Below, one piece after another: positions 52,933-61,246 of a stretch of 64,000 bases of DNA. The stretch lies in the NCBI GenBank assembly GCA_020632695.1, contig JACKFB010000015.1:1-64000 (forward strand), in the 5' to 3' direction. Numbering within the stretch: position 1 is the first letter of the stretch; each line of letters begins with the position of its first letter. The stretch comes from Deltaproteobacteria bacterium. Lineage in GTDB: Bacteria > Myxococcota_A > UBA9042 > PHBI01 > JACKFB01. The notes below the pieces were generated by a model. The model had not been told where the DNA came from. It searched no databases and saw only the letters and a program-made list of their open reading frames with translations. Position numbers and translations under genes: made by a program.

Positions 52933-53262
52933 GTCGATGGCCGGGGCGGCCGCGGGATCGATGTCGATGGCCGGGGCGGCCGCTACGGACGCCGCTGAGG
53001 GCGTCGCTCCCTCGGGTCAGGCCTGCGACGGGCTGAAGCCCGACTCGGCCTGCCCTCGGTCGCGCCACCCTCAGCGGCGCCCTCGCTGGCCGCCTTGGCC
53101 ATCGCACACGGGGGATCGATGTCGATGGCCGGGGCGGCCGCTACGGACGCCGCTGAGGGCGTCGCTCCCTCGGGTCAGGCCTGCGACGGGCTGAAGCCCG
53201 ACTCGGCCTGCCCTCGGTCGCGCCACCCTCAGCGGCGCCCTCGCTGGCCGCCTCGGCCATCG
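52933..53262. repeat. Tandem pair of ~151-bp hairpin-forming units
   Basis: Two near-identical units, 52954-53104 and 53112-53262 (period 158). Each has terminal inverted repeats of 16 bp (53124-53139 with 53246-53261, one mismatch in the second copy), an inner pair gccgctgaggg/ccctcagcggc (53149-53159 with 53226-53236), and a 5-bp cgggc/gcccg hairpin with a tgaa loop at the centre. A third partial copy of the first 21 bp lies at 52933-52953. It looks like a REP- or MITE-like palindromic element. It begins just after the glutathione reductase stop. Confidence 0.85.
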
Positions 53263-53339
53263 GTGGGGGCGCAGTCGCTCGGGGTTGGGGCTGGGGAGGC
53301 GGGTCAGGATCGGGCCGCGGCCTCTGGCCGCGGGTGGTG

Positions 53340-53830
53340 GCGGGATCGGGCTCGGTGGCGGTCGCGGTGTCGGTCTCGGTGTCGGCCTCGGTGCTCGGAC
53401 TCGGGCGCGGTGTCGGTCTCGGTCTCGGTGTCGGTCTCGGCCTCGGTGTCGGTCTCGGCCTCGGTGTCGGTCTCGGCCTCGGAGCCGGTCTCGGTCTCGG
53501 TCGCGGTCGCGGTGTCGGCCTCGGTCTCGGCCTCGGTGTCGGTCTCGGCCTCGGTGTCGGTCTCGGTCTCGGTGTCGGTCTCGGTCTCGGTCTCGGTGTC
53601 GGTGTCGGTCTCGGTCTCGGTCTCGGTCTCGGTGTCGGTCTCGGTCACGGTCTCGGTCACGGTCTCGGTCACGGTCTCGGTGGCGGACTCGGTCACGGTC
53701 TCGGTCACGGTCTCGGTCTCGGTCACGGTGGCGGACTCGGTCACGGACTCGGTCACGGTCACGGTCTCGGTGCCGGACTCGGTCACGGCCCCGGTGCCGG
53801 CCACGGCCTCGGGCCTCGGTCGCGGCTTCA
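53340..53830. repeat. Extragenic hexamer array A
   Basis: About 490 bp of ctcggt/gtcggt/ctcggc units. The complementary strand reads as Thr-Glu/Val/Asp/Ala hexamers like those of the lipoprotein stalks, but no lipobox, signal peptide or usable start is attached on either strand. Confidence 0.85.
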
Positions 53831-53869
53831 GTCCCGGCGGCGGTCACGCTGACCGCCGCCGGGCCCGGC

Positions 53870-54213
53870 CTACCGCCGCGGATGGATCATCCGCCAGGTC
53901 ATCGCCTTGACCCGGTCCAGCAGCTCCAGCACCTCCGCACCGGCCGCCTCCGGCACCGCCCCCGCGCCGACCATCAGCTCCAGCGCCATCGACGCCTCCC
54001 GCGCGCTCCCGTACGCGATGCGGTAGTGCTGCACCCGGTCGCGTCCGAAGCGCCCCGAGCCCTCGGCCAGGTTCAGCGCCGCCGACGCCCCCGCCCGGTC
54101 GCCTGGTCTCCCAGCGCCCGGAACGACGGCGACAACCCCCGCGCCAACCCGAAGAGCCCCACCGCCGCCCGCGCCGCCACCCGCTCCGCGTCCATCCCCG
54201 ACTCGCCAACCAT
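53870..54213 (-). pseudogene. Four-helix-bundle (23S rRNA IVP/Avd-like) gene with a one-base frameshift
   Basis: The ATG at 54213 has a strong GGAGGTGAG Shine-Dalgarno (5 bases) and reads MVGESGMDAERVAARAAVGLFGLARGLSPSFRALGDQ, quoted in part: MVGESGMDAERV. The frame then runs to a stop, while a second frame supplies AGASAALNLAEGSGRFGRD, HYRIAYGSAREASMALEL and VKAMTWRMIH, stop at 53870. The second part carries the family's S-x-x-x-NLAEG-x-GR and R-IA-GSA-E motifs. Inserting one C near forward 54103 would join the halves into a 114-aa protein, the usual size. So it is either a recent pseudogene or contains a sequence error. The family includes proteins coded in 23S rRNA intervening sequences and Avd of retroelements. 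Confidence 0.72.
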
Positions 54214-54220
54214 CTCTCAC

Positions 54221-54381
54221 CTCCAGGGCCGCCAGTTGAGCCCCCACCACCAGCCGCTTCGGCGCTGGGCCGTCAGGGACGGCCGCAGGCCGCCGCGAAG
54301 CGGCCGAGGAGCGAAGCGACGCAGGTCCTTGACGGCCCAGCGCCGAAGTGGCGACACCCACCTCAACTGGCGGCCCTGGAG
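54221..54381 (-). promoter_or_regulatory. Long palindromic leader masking the Shine-Dalgarno
   Basis: Perfect 20-bp inverted repeats (54221-54240 and 54362-54381), an inner 23-bp pair with one mismatch (54258-54280 and 54325-54347) and a small ggccgc/gcggcc stem in the centre. On the minus strand it is directly upstream of the four-helix-bundle gene. The GGAG of that gene's Shine-Dalgarno is the last 4 bases of the outer arm, so pairing would hide half of it. It could be a translational switch, or one end of a mobile intervening-sequence-like element. Confidence 0.75.
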
Positions 54382-54387
54382 CGGGGG

Positions 54388-54785
54388 CGATGGCTGAGGG
54401 TCCGGGTCCGGGTCCGGGCCCGGGTCCGTGGCCGAGTCCGGGTCCGAGTCCGAGTCCGAGTCCGTGGCCGAGTCCGGGTCCGAGTCCGAGTCCGAGTCCG
54501 GGTCCGGGTCCGGGTCCGAGTCCGGTTCCGAGTCCGTGGCCGGTTCCGGGTCCGTGGCCGGTTCCGAGTCCGTGGCCGGGTCCGGGTCCGTGACCGAGTC
54601 CGTGGCCGGTTCCGAGTCCGTGGCCGGTTCCGAGTCCGTGGCCGGTTCCGGGTCCGTGACCGGTTCCGAGTCCGTGGCCGGTTCCGAGTCCGTGGCCGGT
54701 TCCGGGTCCGCGGCCGGTTCCGGGTCCGTGGCCGGTTCCGGGTCCGCGGCGGGGGCCGAGTCCGCGGCCGAGTCCGGGCCTGTGG
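54388..54785. repeat. Extragenic GTCCGG/GAGTCC array with 18-bp superunit
   Basis: About 400 bp. The first half is hexamers (gtccgg, gtccga); the second (~54597-54760) is an 18-bp unit gagtccgtggccggttcc repeated about eight times with point variants. No credible coding sequence on either strand. Confidence 0.85.
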
Positions 54786-54839
54786 CCGAGTCCGTGACCG
54801 GCTCCGCCGCTGCCTCCGCGGCTCGAGTCCGAGGCGATG

Positions 54840-55376
54840 GCTGGGCCAGTGTCAGCGTCGGTGTCGGTGTCAGCCTCGGTGCCGGTCTCGGCCTCGGTGC
54901 CGGTCTCGGCCTCGGTCTCGGTGCCGGTCTCGGTGTCGGTCTCGGTGTCGGTCTCGGTCTCGGTCTCGGTCGCGGTCTCGGCCTCGGTGTCGGTGTCGGC
55001 CTCGGCCTCGGTGTCGGTCTCGGCCTCGGTGTCGGTCTCGGTCTCGGCCTCGGTGTCGGTCTCGGCCTCGGTCTCGGCCTCGGTCTCGGCCTCGGCCCCG
55101 GTCTCGGTCTCGGCCTCGGTCTCGGCCTCGGCCCCGGCCTCGGTCTCGGCCTCGGTCTCGGCCTCGGCCTCGGCCTCGGCCCCGGCCCCGGCCCCGGCCA
55201 CGGCCCCGGCCCCGGTCTCGGCCCCGGTCTCGGTCTCGGCCCCGGCCTCGGCCTCGGCCCCGGGCCCGGCCCCGGTCTCGGTCTCGGCCCCGGCCCCGGT
55301 CTCGGCCCCGGTCTCGGTCTCGGCCCCGGCCTCGGCCCCGCCCCTCGGCCCCGCCCCTCGGCCCCCCCCGGCCTCG
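54840..55376. repeat. Extragenic hexamer array B
   Basis: About 535 bp of ctcggt/gtcggt/ctcggc/cccggc units. The complementary strand would read Glu-Ala-Glu-Thr-Gly-Ala, the same vocabulary as the GAET lipoprotein stalks, without a signal peptide. The frame on the minus strand happens to stay open into the four-helix-bundle pseudogene, which I consider a composition effect. It ends about 115 bp before the kinase start. Confidence 0.85.
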
Positions 55377-55491
55377 GTGTCACTCCCCGCGCCACCGGCG
55401 GTGGCGGGGGTCGACACGGTGCTGGCATCGGCTACGATGGTCGCGCCGGGCGGTTGGTTTGCTGGGGTTGGGGCTGGGGCTGGAGGCTGGC

Positions 55492-56928
55492 GTGGGCGGA
55501 GCGGATTCGCGGGTGGACGCTTCGGTGGCGCGCTGGCGGGGGCATGAGCTCTTCCGCGGCATGGACGATGGTGCGCTGCGGGCATTGATGGCCGCGATGA
55601 CGCCGGTCACCTTCGAGGCGGGGGAGACCCTCATCGTGCAGGGGGACCCTGGCGCGGCGGCCGGGGGGCGTGACGACGCGATGTACCTCATCGAGGAGGG
55701 GCGCGTGCGGGTGCGCATCGTCGACCCCGACGGCGCCACGCGGCTCGAGCGGCCCCTCGATGCGCCGGCCGTCGTCGGCGAGATGGCGCTGGTCACCCAT
55801 GAGCCGCGCACCGCCACGGTGGAGGCCGCCACGCAGGTGCGCGCGCTCCGGGCCGGCCGGGCGCCGGTGATGGCGCTGCTGAGGCGCGCTCCGCAGGCCG
55901 CGGCGTTCCTCACCCGCGCGGTCGGGCGACGCCTGATGGAGGCCGGCGGCATCCGACAGGTCGGCAAGTACTCGGTGGTGGGGCCCATCGGCAGCGGCAG
56001 CCTCTGCACCGTCTTCGAGGGCGTGCACCCGACGCTCACCCAGCGCGTGGCGCTCAAGATGCTGTCCCACGACCTGGCGCTGGATCCCGGCTTCAAGGAG
56101 GCCTTCGAGCGGGAGGCGCGCCTGCTGGCCTCGCTGCGCCACGACCACATCGTGCGCGTCATCGACACCGAGCGGGCCTACGGCACGCACTTCATCGTCA
56201 TGGAGCGCATGTCGGGCACCGATCTCCAGGACGTCATCGAGCGCGGTACGCGGCTGGAGCCCGAGATGGTGGCGCGCCTGCTGGCCGAGGCGGCCGAGGC
56301 GCTGGCGTACTGCCACAGCCGGGACCTGCTGCACCGCGACGTCAAGCCCGGCAACATCTTCCTGACCGACGACGGCAAGGCGAAGCTCCTGGACTTCAAC
56401 ATCGCCGTCACCCTCGAGTCCACCGCCCGGGGCGACGGCCGCGTCTCGGGGACTCCGGCCTTCATGGCGCCCGAGCAGTGTCGCGGCGAGGTGCTCGACG
56501 GGCGCGCCGACCTCTACGCCTTGGGCATCACGGCCTACGCCCTGGTCACGGGCCAGGCCCCCTTCGAGGCGGACACCAACCTCGATCTCATGAAGCACCA
56601 GGTGGCCACGCCGATGCCCGACCCGCGCAAGGCGGTGCCCGGCCTTCCCCCCTATCTGGCGGAGTTCATCGCCCGCTCCACCCAGAAGCGGCGCGAGGAC
56701 CGCTTCGCGAGCTGCGCGGCCGCCGCCGCCTTCCTCCGCACCGCCGTGGAGCTGCCCATCGTCAACAAGCTGGCGCTGACCACGGTCGCCATCTCGTACC
56801 ACCCGTCTCGCGCCGGCTTCGTGACCGCCGCGCTGCGCCGCCTCTACACCGAGCTGCGCGACGAGCCGGGCGTCGCGGTCATCTACGGGCACCAGGGCGG
56901 CACGGTGGCCTCGCGCGACGACGAGTGA
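55492..56928 (+). CDS. cNMP-binding-domain Ser/Thr protein kinase
   Basis: 478-aa cytoplasmic kinase. Residues ~15-145 form a cyclic-nucleotide-binding domain with a phosphate cassette at 96-110 (GEMALVTHEPRTATV, Arg106). The kinase domain spans ~158-415: G-rich GPIGSGSLCTVFEG, Lys189, HRD at 281-283 and GTPAFMAPEQ. The Mg-binding DFG is DFN (301-303). A short C-terminal extension (~425-478) is unlike standard kinase tails. The GTG at 55492 is used because GGAGG lies 5 bases upstream; a TTG at 55459 is in frame. The adenylate cyclase encoded at 23.7 kb could in principle supply its ligand, but the genes are far apart. Confidence 0.85.
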   Translation: MGGADSRVDASVARWRGHELFRGMDDGALRALMAAMTPVTFEAGETLIVQGDPGAAAGGRDDAMYLIEEGRVRVRIVDPDGATRLERPLDAPAVVGEMALVTHEPRTATVEAATQVRALRAGRAPVMALLRRAPQAAAFLTRAVGRRLMEAGGIRQVGKYSVVGPIGSGSLCTVFEGVHPTLTQRVALKMLSHDLALDPGFKEAFEREARLLASLRHDHIVRVIDTERAYGTHFIVMERMSGTDLQDVIERGTRLEPEMVARLLAEAAEALAYCHSRDLLHRDVKPGNIFLTDDGKAKLLDFNIAVTLESTARGDGRVSGTPAFMAPEQCRGEVLDGRADLYALGITAYALVTGQAPFEADTNLDLMKHQVATPMPDPRKAVPGLPPYLAEFIARSTQKRREDRFASCAAAAAFLRTAVELPIVNKLALTTVAISYHPSRAGFVTAALRRLYTELRDEPGVAVIYGHQGGTVASRDDE

Positions 56929-56964
56929 GCCGGCGCGCGGTCCACCGCACAGCCGACGCCCCCA

Positions 56965-58026
56965 TCAGCGCCCGTACTCGGCGCGGATCGCCTCGGCCTC
57001 CTTCAGGTGGCCGGTGCGCTCCAACAGCGACGCCAGGTTGAGCCGCGACTGCTTGACCGAGCGGTCCCGCGGCCCGAACTCCAGCGTGCGCACCTCGATG
57101 GCCCGCTCGTAGGCGGCCTGCGCCTCGTCGAAGCGCTGGAGCTGCTGGTACAGCGTCCCCAGGTTGTTGAGCGTGCGCCCCAGGCTGGGCCGGTCGACCG
57201 GCGTCTGCGCCTCGCTGATGGCGATGGAGCCCTTGTAGGCCCGCTCGGCCTCCTCCGCGCTCTTGGTGCCGGCCAGCGCGTCACCCAGGTTGTGCAGGAT
57301 CGACCCCATGATCGGCGAGGTCTCCCCCAGCGGCGCCGCCAGCGTCTTGGCCTCGCGGAGGCGCGGCAGGGCGTCGCTGAACTTGCCCTCCTCGTTGTAG
57401 ACCACCCCCAGGTCGTTGAGGCTGGTGGCCAGCGAGGGGTGGGTGGGGCCCAGCGCCTTCGTCTTCATGGCCAGCGCGTCGAGGTAGAGCTGCTCGGCCT
57501 TGTCCAGCCGCTTGCCCCGGCGGAAGGTCTCCCCCAGGTTGTGCCACAGGCTGGCCACCTCCTTGTGGTCCGGGCCCTTGGCCTCCACGCGGATCTTCAG
57601 CGCCCGCGCGAACGCCTCCTCGGCGCCGTCGTACTCGCCCATCTGGAGCCGGTTGGTCCCGAGCCGCGCCAGGCTGTAGCTGACCTCGAGGTTGTCCTTG
57701 CCGAACACGGTCTCGTCCAGCGCCACCAGCTTCTCCAGCCAGGGCTCGGCGGTGGCCCACTCGCGCTCGGCCATCCACAGCTTGACCAGCCCTTCCAGCA
57801 CCTGCTTCCGGCGCGGGTCCCGCGCATCGGCCGGCTCGATGAGCTCGAGGGCTTCGAGCAGCTCCTTCTCGGCCTTGCGGTAGTCCTTGGCGTCGAGGGC
57901 CGCCTTGCCCGCCTTGTAGCTCTCCGACCACTTCGCGTCGTCGACGCGCGGCTGCGCGGCCAGCGCGGCGTGGGCGAACAGGCAGCAGGCACAGGACAGG
58001 GCGACGAGGAGCGGGCGAGCGCGCAT
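56965..58026 (-). CDS. Periplasmic TPR-repeat protein
   Basis: 353-aa protein with a Sec signal (MRARPLLVALSCACCLFAHA, likely cut after LAA) and about six to seven 42-residue tetratricopeptide repeats of the kinesin-light-chain style (SLARLGTNRLQMGEYDGAEE, LNDLGVVYNEEGKFSDALP, LNNLGTLYQQLQRFDEAQ). These are protein-binding scaffolds. GGAGGTC lies just before the ATG. Converges with the kinase gene. Confidence 0.84.
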   Translation of the reverse strand: MRARPLLVALSCACCLFAHAALAAQPRVDDAKWSESYKAGKAALDAKDYRKAEKELLEALELIEPADARDPRRKQVLEGLVKLWMAEREWATAEPWLEKLVALDETVFGKDNLEVSYSLARLGTNRLQMGEYDGAEEAFARALKIRVEAKGPDHKEVASLWHNLGETFRRGKRLDKAEQLYLDALAMKTKALGPTHPSLATSLNDLGVVYNEEGKFSDALPRLREAKTLAAPLGETSPIMGSILHNLGDALAGTKSAEEAERAYKGSIAISEAQTPVDRPSLGRTLNNLGTLYQQLQRFDEAQAAYERAIEVRTLEFGPRDRSVKQSRLNLASLLERTGHLKEAEAIRAEYGR

Positions 58027-58136
58027 GGGACCTCCGAGGAAGGGGCCCCTTCATAGCAGGCGAGCGGGTGGCGGCGAAAGCGGCCCCGCGGGAGGCTGCC
58101 ACGCCGCCCGAGGCGCCGCGCCCCGGGAGGGCCGCG

Positions 58137-58919
58137 TCAGAACGCCGGGATGCGCAGCGGCCAGTTCGTGTCCACGGTGCCGCCGTCGACCTCGAACACC
58201 TTGCCGGTCACCCAGCTCGACGCCGGCGACGCCAGGTAGAGCGCCGCGATCGCGATGTCCTCGGGCTGGCCCAGGCGCCCCATCGGCGTCTCGGCCACCA
58301 TCTGCTCCCGCAGGTTCCCCGACCGGAAGAGCAGCCCCAGCGCGTCGGTCTCCACCGCCCCCACCGCCAGCGCGTTGACCCGGATCCGCGGGGCGAACTC
58401 ACAGGCCATCAGGCGGGTCATGTGGTTGAGCGCGGCCTTCGCGGTGCCGTAGGCGACGAAGCCCGAGTCCACCAGGTGCGACATGGCCGACGAGATGTTC
58501 ACGATGGAGGCGCCGTCGCTCTCGAGCAGGCTGGGGATGGCCATGCGGGACAGCCGCATCGCCTGGCCGACGTTGAAGCGGAAGGCGTCCTCGAAGCTGC
58601 GGTCGCTGAGCTTGAGCACGGGGCAGGGCGGGTGCCCTCCGGCGTTGTTGACCAGGATGTCGATGCGGCCGAACGCCTCGCGGGTGGCGTCGACCAGCGC
58701 CTGCGAGGCCTCGGCGTCGTTGACGTCGCACCGCAGCGCGAGGGCCTCGTTGCCGTGGGCGCGCGCCGCCTCGGCGGTCTCCTCGATCTGGGCCACCGTG
58801 CGGGCCGCGCACACCACGCGGGCCCCGGCCTCGGCCAGCCCGATCGCGATGGCGCGCCCGATGCCTCGGCCCGCGCCGGTGACGATGGCGACGCGGCCGT
58901 CCAGCCGGAAGCGCTCCAT
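58137..58919 (-). CDS. Short-chain dehydrogenase/reductase
   Basis: 260-aa classical SDR. NAD(P)-binding TGAGRGIG at 14-21, CDV at 64-66, NNAGG at 91-95, catalytic Ser144-Tyr157-Lys161, and GTVDTN near the C-terminus. Fits FabG-like or alcohol/ketone reductases; substrate unknown. The ATG at 58919 is used; a GTG two codons upstream (58925) has better spacing from GAGGAGG and is an alternative. Confidence 0.87.
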   Translation of the reverse strand: MERFRLDGRVAIVTGAGRGIGRAIAIGLAEAGARVVCAARTVAQIEETAEAARAHGNEALALRCDVNDAEASQALVDATREAFGRIDILVNNAGGHPPCPVLKLSDRSFEDAFRFNVGQAMRLSRMAIPSLLESDGASIVNISSAMSHLVDSGFVAYGTAKAALNHMTRLMACEFAPRIRVNALAVGAVETDALGLLFRSGNLREQMVAETPMGRLGQPEDIAIAALYLASPASSWVTGKVFEVDGGTVDTNWPLRIPAF

Positions 58920-59003
58920 GAGCACGCGATCCTCCTCTGTGCGGGCGCCGCAGCTCGGCGCGCGTGGGCGCCGCGAGGGACCCATGGCGGCCTGGGCCCG
59001 GCG

Positions 59004-60242
59004 TCAGCGCGGCGGCGTCGAAGAGAATGGCGCAGGTTCCACCGGAAGGCGAATGCGGAAGCGGCGGTGGGCCTCGGAGCGGCCGCTGGCGCGCTGCTCC
59101 GGCAGGTCGGGCTCGAGCTCGACCACGACGTTGTCGGCGCCCCGGCGGGTGGTGACGACCAGGCGCCTTCCGCCTCGCCGCGCCACCCCGTGCGCCGCGC
59201 GGCCGATCACCTCGCGCAGAAGCTCCTGCAGATCCTCGACCGGGCAGTGCACCGCCGGGACATCCTGGAGCCTGGCGACGATGTCCACCATGCCGGCATC
59301 GGACTCGCGCAGGTCCTGGATGGCCGCGCTGATGCTGGCGTTGACGTCGAAGCGCGCTGCACGCGCCTCCGGGTGCGTGGCCAGATGGCGGAGCGCACGA
59401 CCCGCGGTGCGCACGTAGTCGACCGCGTCGGCCATGGACTCGACGAAGCTGTCCGAGCTCTGGCGCAGCCAGGGCAGATCGGCGACGGCCTCCGCCTGCC
59501 GTGCCTGCGCGCGCAGGTCGGCGCGATCCTGGCAGGAGTCGGCGACCAGCTTGCGGTAGCAGTCGACCAGCTCCTCGTAGGACTCGAGCGCGTCCCGCAT
59601 CAGGTGCACCCCGTCCAGGATGCGCTCGGTCGGTCCGTCGAGGGTGATGTCCAGGTCGGCCAGGCCCGACGCGGCCCGGATGTCTTCGGCCCGCGGCCGG
59701 AACATCTGCAGCGCGGCCTGCACCGCGGAGGACCCACGACCGGCCTCGGTGAGCTGCTGGCGCAGGCTCCAGCGGCCAGCAGCCGAGCCCACGGCCAGCA
59801 CGAGATCCTCAGGCGGCGCCGAGCGCCGCACCACGACGAGCTGCCCCCCCTCATCGGCGTCGCGCACCATGCCGTGGGGCACGTGCGCGTCGTCCTCGGC
59901 GTAGAGGACCACCTCGACGTGGGGGTCGGCGTTCCACAGCGCTCTCAGGCTCTGCTCGACGCCGCCGCTCCCGCGGAAGGAGGAGTCGAGGACGACCACC
60001 GCCACGGGCTGCGAGGTGCTGCGCGCGCTGTGGACCAGCCACACCGGCTCCTCACCGTGGGCGGCCCAGTCCAGCTTGTAGCCGCCTCCGAGGCGTCCCC
60101 GGAACTCGGGCGTCGGCTCGGCCCCCGTGCCCACCAGATAGGGCCGGGAGACCGCGGGCCGCAGGATCGCCGACACCGAGTCCCACAGCGGGCGCGAATC
60201 GGTGGCGCACAGCACGTGCACCAGAGGCGCCAGGCTAACCAT
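59004..60242 (-). CDS. Sensor-like protein with degenerate receiver and ATPase-like regions
   Basis: 412 aa, no signal peptide. The N-terminal ~140 residues look like a pseudo-receiver: PVAVVVLDSSFRGSGGVEQ and ALWNADPHVEVVLYAED, the latter resembling the PDxxVVLxTA region of receivers. The middle is helical (~190-300). The C-terminal ~110 residues, with RLQDVPAVHCPVEDLQELLRE and RRLVVTTRRGADNVVVELE, resemble a histidine-kinase ATPase domain without visible G-boxes. I infer a degenerate signal-transduction protein. Its ATG overlaps the stop of the upstream gene by 8 bp. Confidence 0.68.
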   Translation of the reverse strand: MVSLAPLVHVLCATDSRPLWDSVSAILRPAVSRPYLVGTGAEPTPEFRGRLGGGYKLDWAAHGEEPVWLVHSARSTSQPVAVVVLDSSFRGSGGVEQSLRALWNADPHVEVVLYAEDDAHVPHGMVRDADEGGQLVVVRRSAPPEDLVLAVGSAAGRWSLRQQLTEAGRGSSAVQAALQMFRPRAEDIRAASGLADLDITLDGPTERILDGVHLMRDALESYEELVDCYRKLVADSCQDRADLRAQARQAEAVADLPWLRQSSDSFVESMADAVDYVRTAGRALRHLATHPEARAARFDVNASISAAIQDLRESDAGMVDIVARLQDVPAVHCPVEDLQELLREVIGRAAHGVARRGGRRLVVTTRRGADNVVVELEPDLPEQRASGRSEAHRRFRIRLPVEPAPFSSTPPR

Positions 60243-61188
60243 GGGTGGGCTCGGCCGCTGCGGCGACCATCGCGCCCCAGAGGGCGGTCATGGGGACGTT
60301 GGGCACCGCGCGGGTTCCACCGGCGGCGCGTCCCGAGGGGGCGTCCTGGACGTCGCGGTCCTCGTGGAGGCGGCACAGCGCGGCGGCCGCCTCGGCGGGC
60401 GAGTCGACGTGGAAGCAGGCGTGTCCGCCCTCGCGGAGCCAGCTCAGCGTCCGCGGGCCGGGGATCCCGTCGATCTCGGCCCAGGACTCGGCGCCCCGCG
60501 GCAGCCGCGCGCCGCGCTCGATGAACACGACGCGGACGTCGGGGGGCAGCGTGCCGAGGTCGGCCTGGGGGTCGGCGGCCCCGATGGTCGCGAAGCGGGG
60601 GATCGTGCGCGCCGGCCGCCGACGCGCCGTCACCAGCGCGGTGGCCGCGGCCAGGGCCGCGCTGTCGGGCAGCGTCCGCGCGGCGGCGTCGAAGCGGGTG
60701 CGGGCGATGCGCAGCTCGCGCTGGCCGCCATCGACCGCGGCCAGCACCTCACGCAGGCGCGTCGCCGGGCCGTCGACCCGGTGGCGGGCGTCATCGATGA
60801 CGACCGTGCCCGGCCCGCTCATGGGACCGGGGCAGGGCGCCACGGCCAGGAAGATCGGCTCCCAGCGGTCGCCGCGAGCGTAGACCGACGCCACACCGTA
60901 GCGCTGCCCACCGGCGTGGGCGACCTCGGAGATGAGCCGACGGATCGCGAGCAGCTCGGTGTACTCGTCGGCGGCGTAGCTCTCCGCCTCCATCTCCAGG
61001 CCACCCAGGCGCATCGCGTCCAACAGCGCGCAGGCCAGCGTCGGCGAGAGCAGCTGCCGCAGGCGCTGGGGGCTGATGCGACGGATCATCTTGAGCGCCA
61101 GGATGCGTCGGGCCTCCAGGTGCTCGGGATCCTCTTCGATCAGCAGGTCGAAGACGGCATCTTCGTAGAAGGACGGTTGGCTGGTCAC
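60235..61188 (-). CDS. Hypothetical protein, partner of the sensor-like gene
   Basis: 317-aa soluble protein, family not recognised. The N-terminus FYEDAVFDLLIEEDPEHLEARRILALKMIRR (only part quoted: FDLLIEEDPEHLEA) is helical. The body alternates strands and helices, and there is an Ala-rich C-terminal tail (PTHG end). The GTG has GAGGTG 6 bases upstream. The overlap with the downstream gene suggests the two work together. Confidence 0.66.
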   Translation of the reverse strand: MTSQPSFYEDAVFDLLIEEDPEHLEARRILALKMIRRISPQRLRQLLSPTLACALLDAMRLGGLEMEAESYAADEYTELLAIRRLISEVAHAGGQRYGVASVYARGDRWEPIFLAVAPCPGPMSGPGTVVIDDARHRVDGPATRLREVLAAVDGGQRELRIARTRFDAAARTLPDSAALAAATALVTARRRPARTIPRFATIGAADPQADLGTLPPDVRVVFIERGARLPRGAESWAEIDGIPGPRTLSWLREGGHACFHVDSPAEAAAALCRLHEDRDVQDAPSGRAAGGTRAVPNVPMTALWGAMVAAAAEPTHG

Positions 61189-61246
61189 GATGCACCTCGC
61201 AGGTGGGATGGAGCGAGAGGGAGACGGTGTCGGGGGGGCGCTGGCC

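Noticed and set aside
53304..53804. 166-codon Thr/Glu/Asp/Val frame on the minus strand
   Set aside because: Pure repeat translation without lipobox or leader; treated as an extragenic array.
53870..55585. 571-codon minus-strand frame joining GAET repeats to the four-helix-bundle end
   Set aside because: No signal peptide or Shine-Dalgarno at its start; frame is open because hexamer repeats lack stops. The real start of the helical protein is the ATG at 54213 in another frame.
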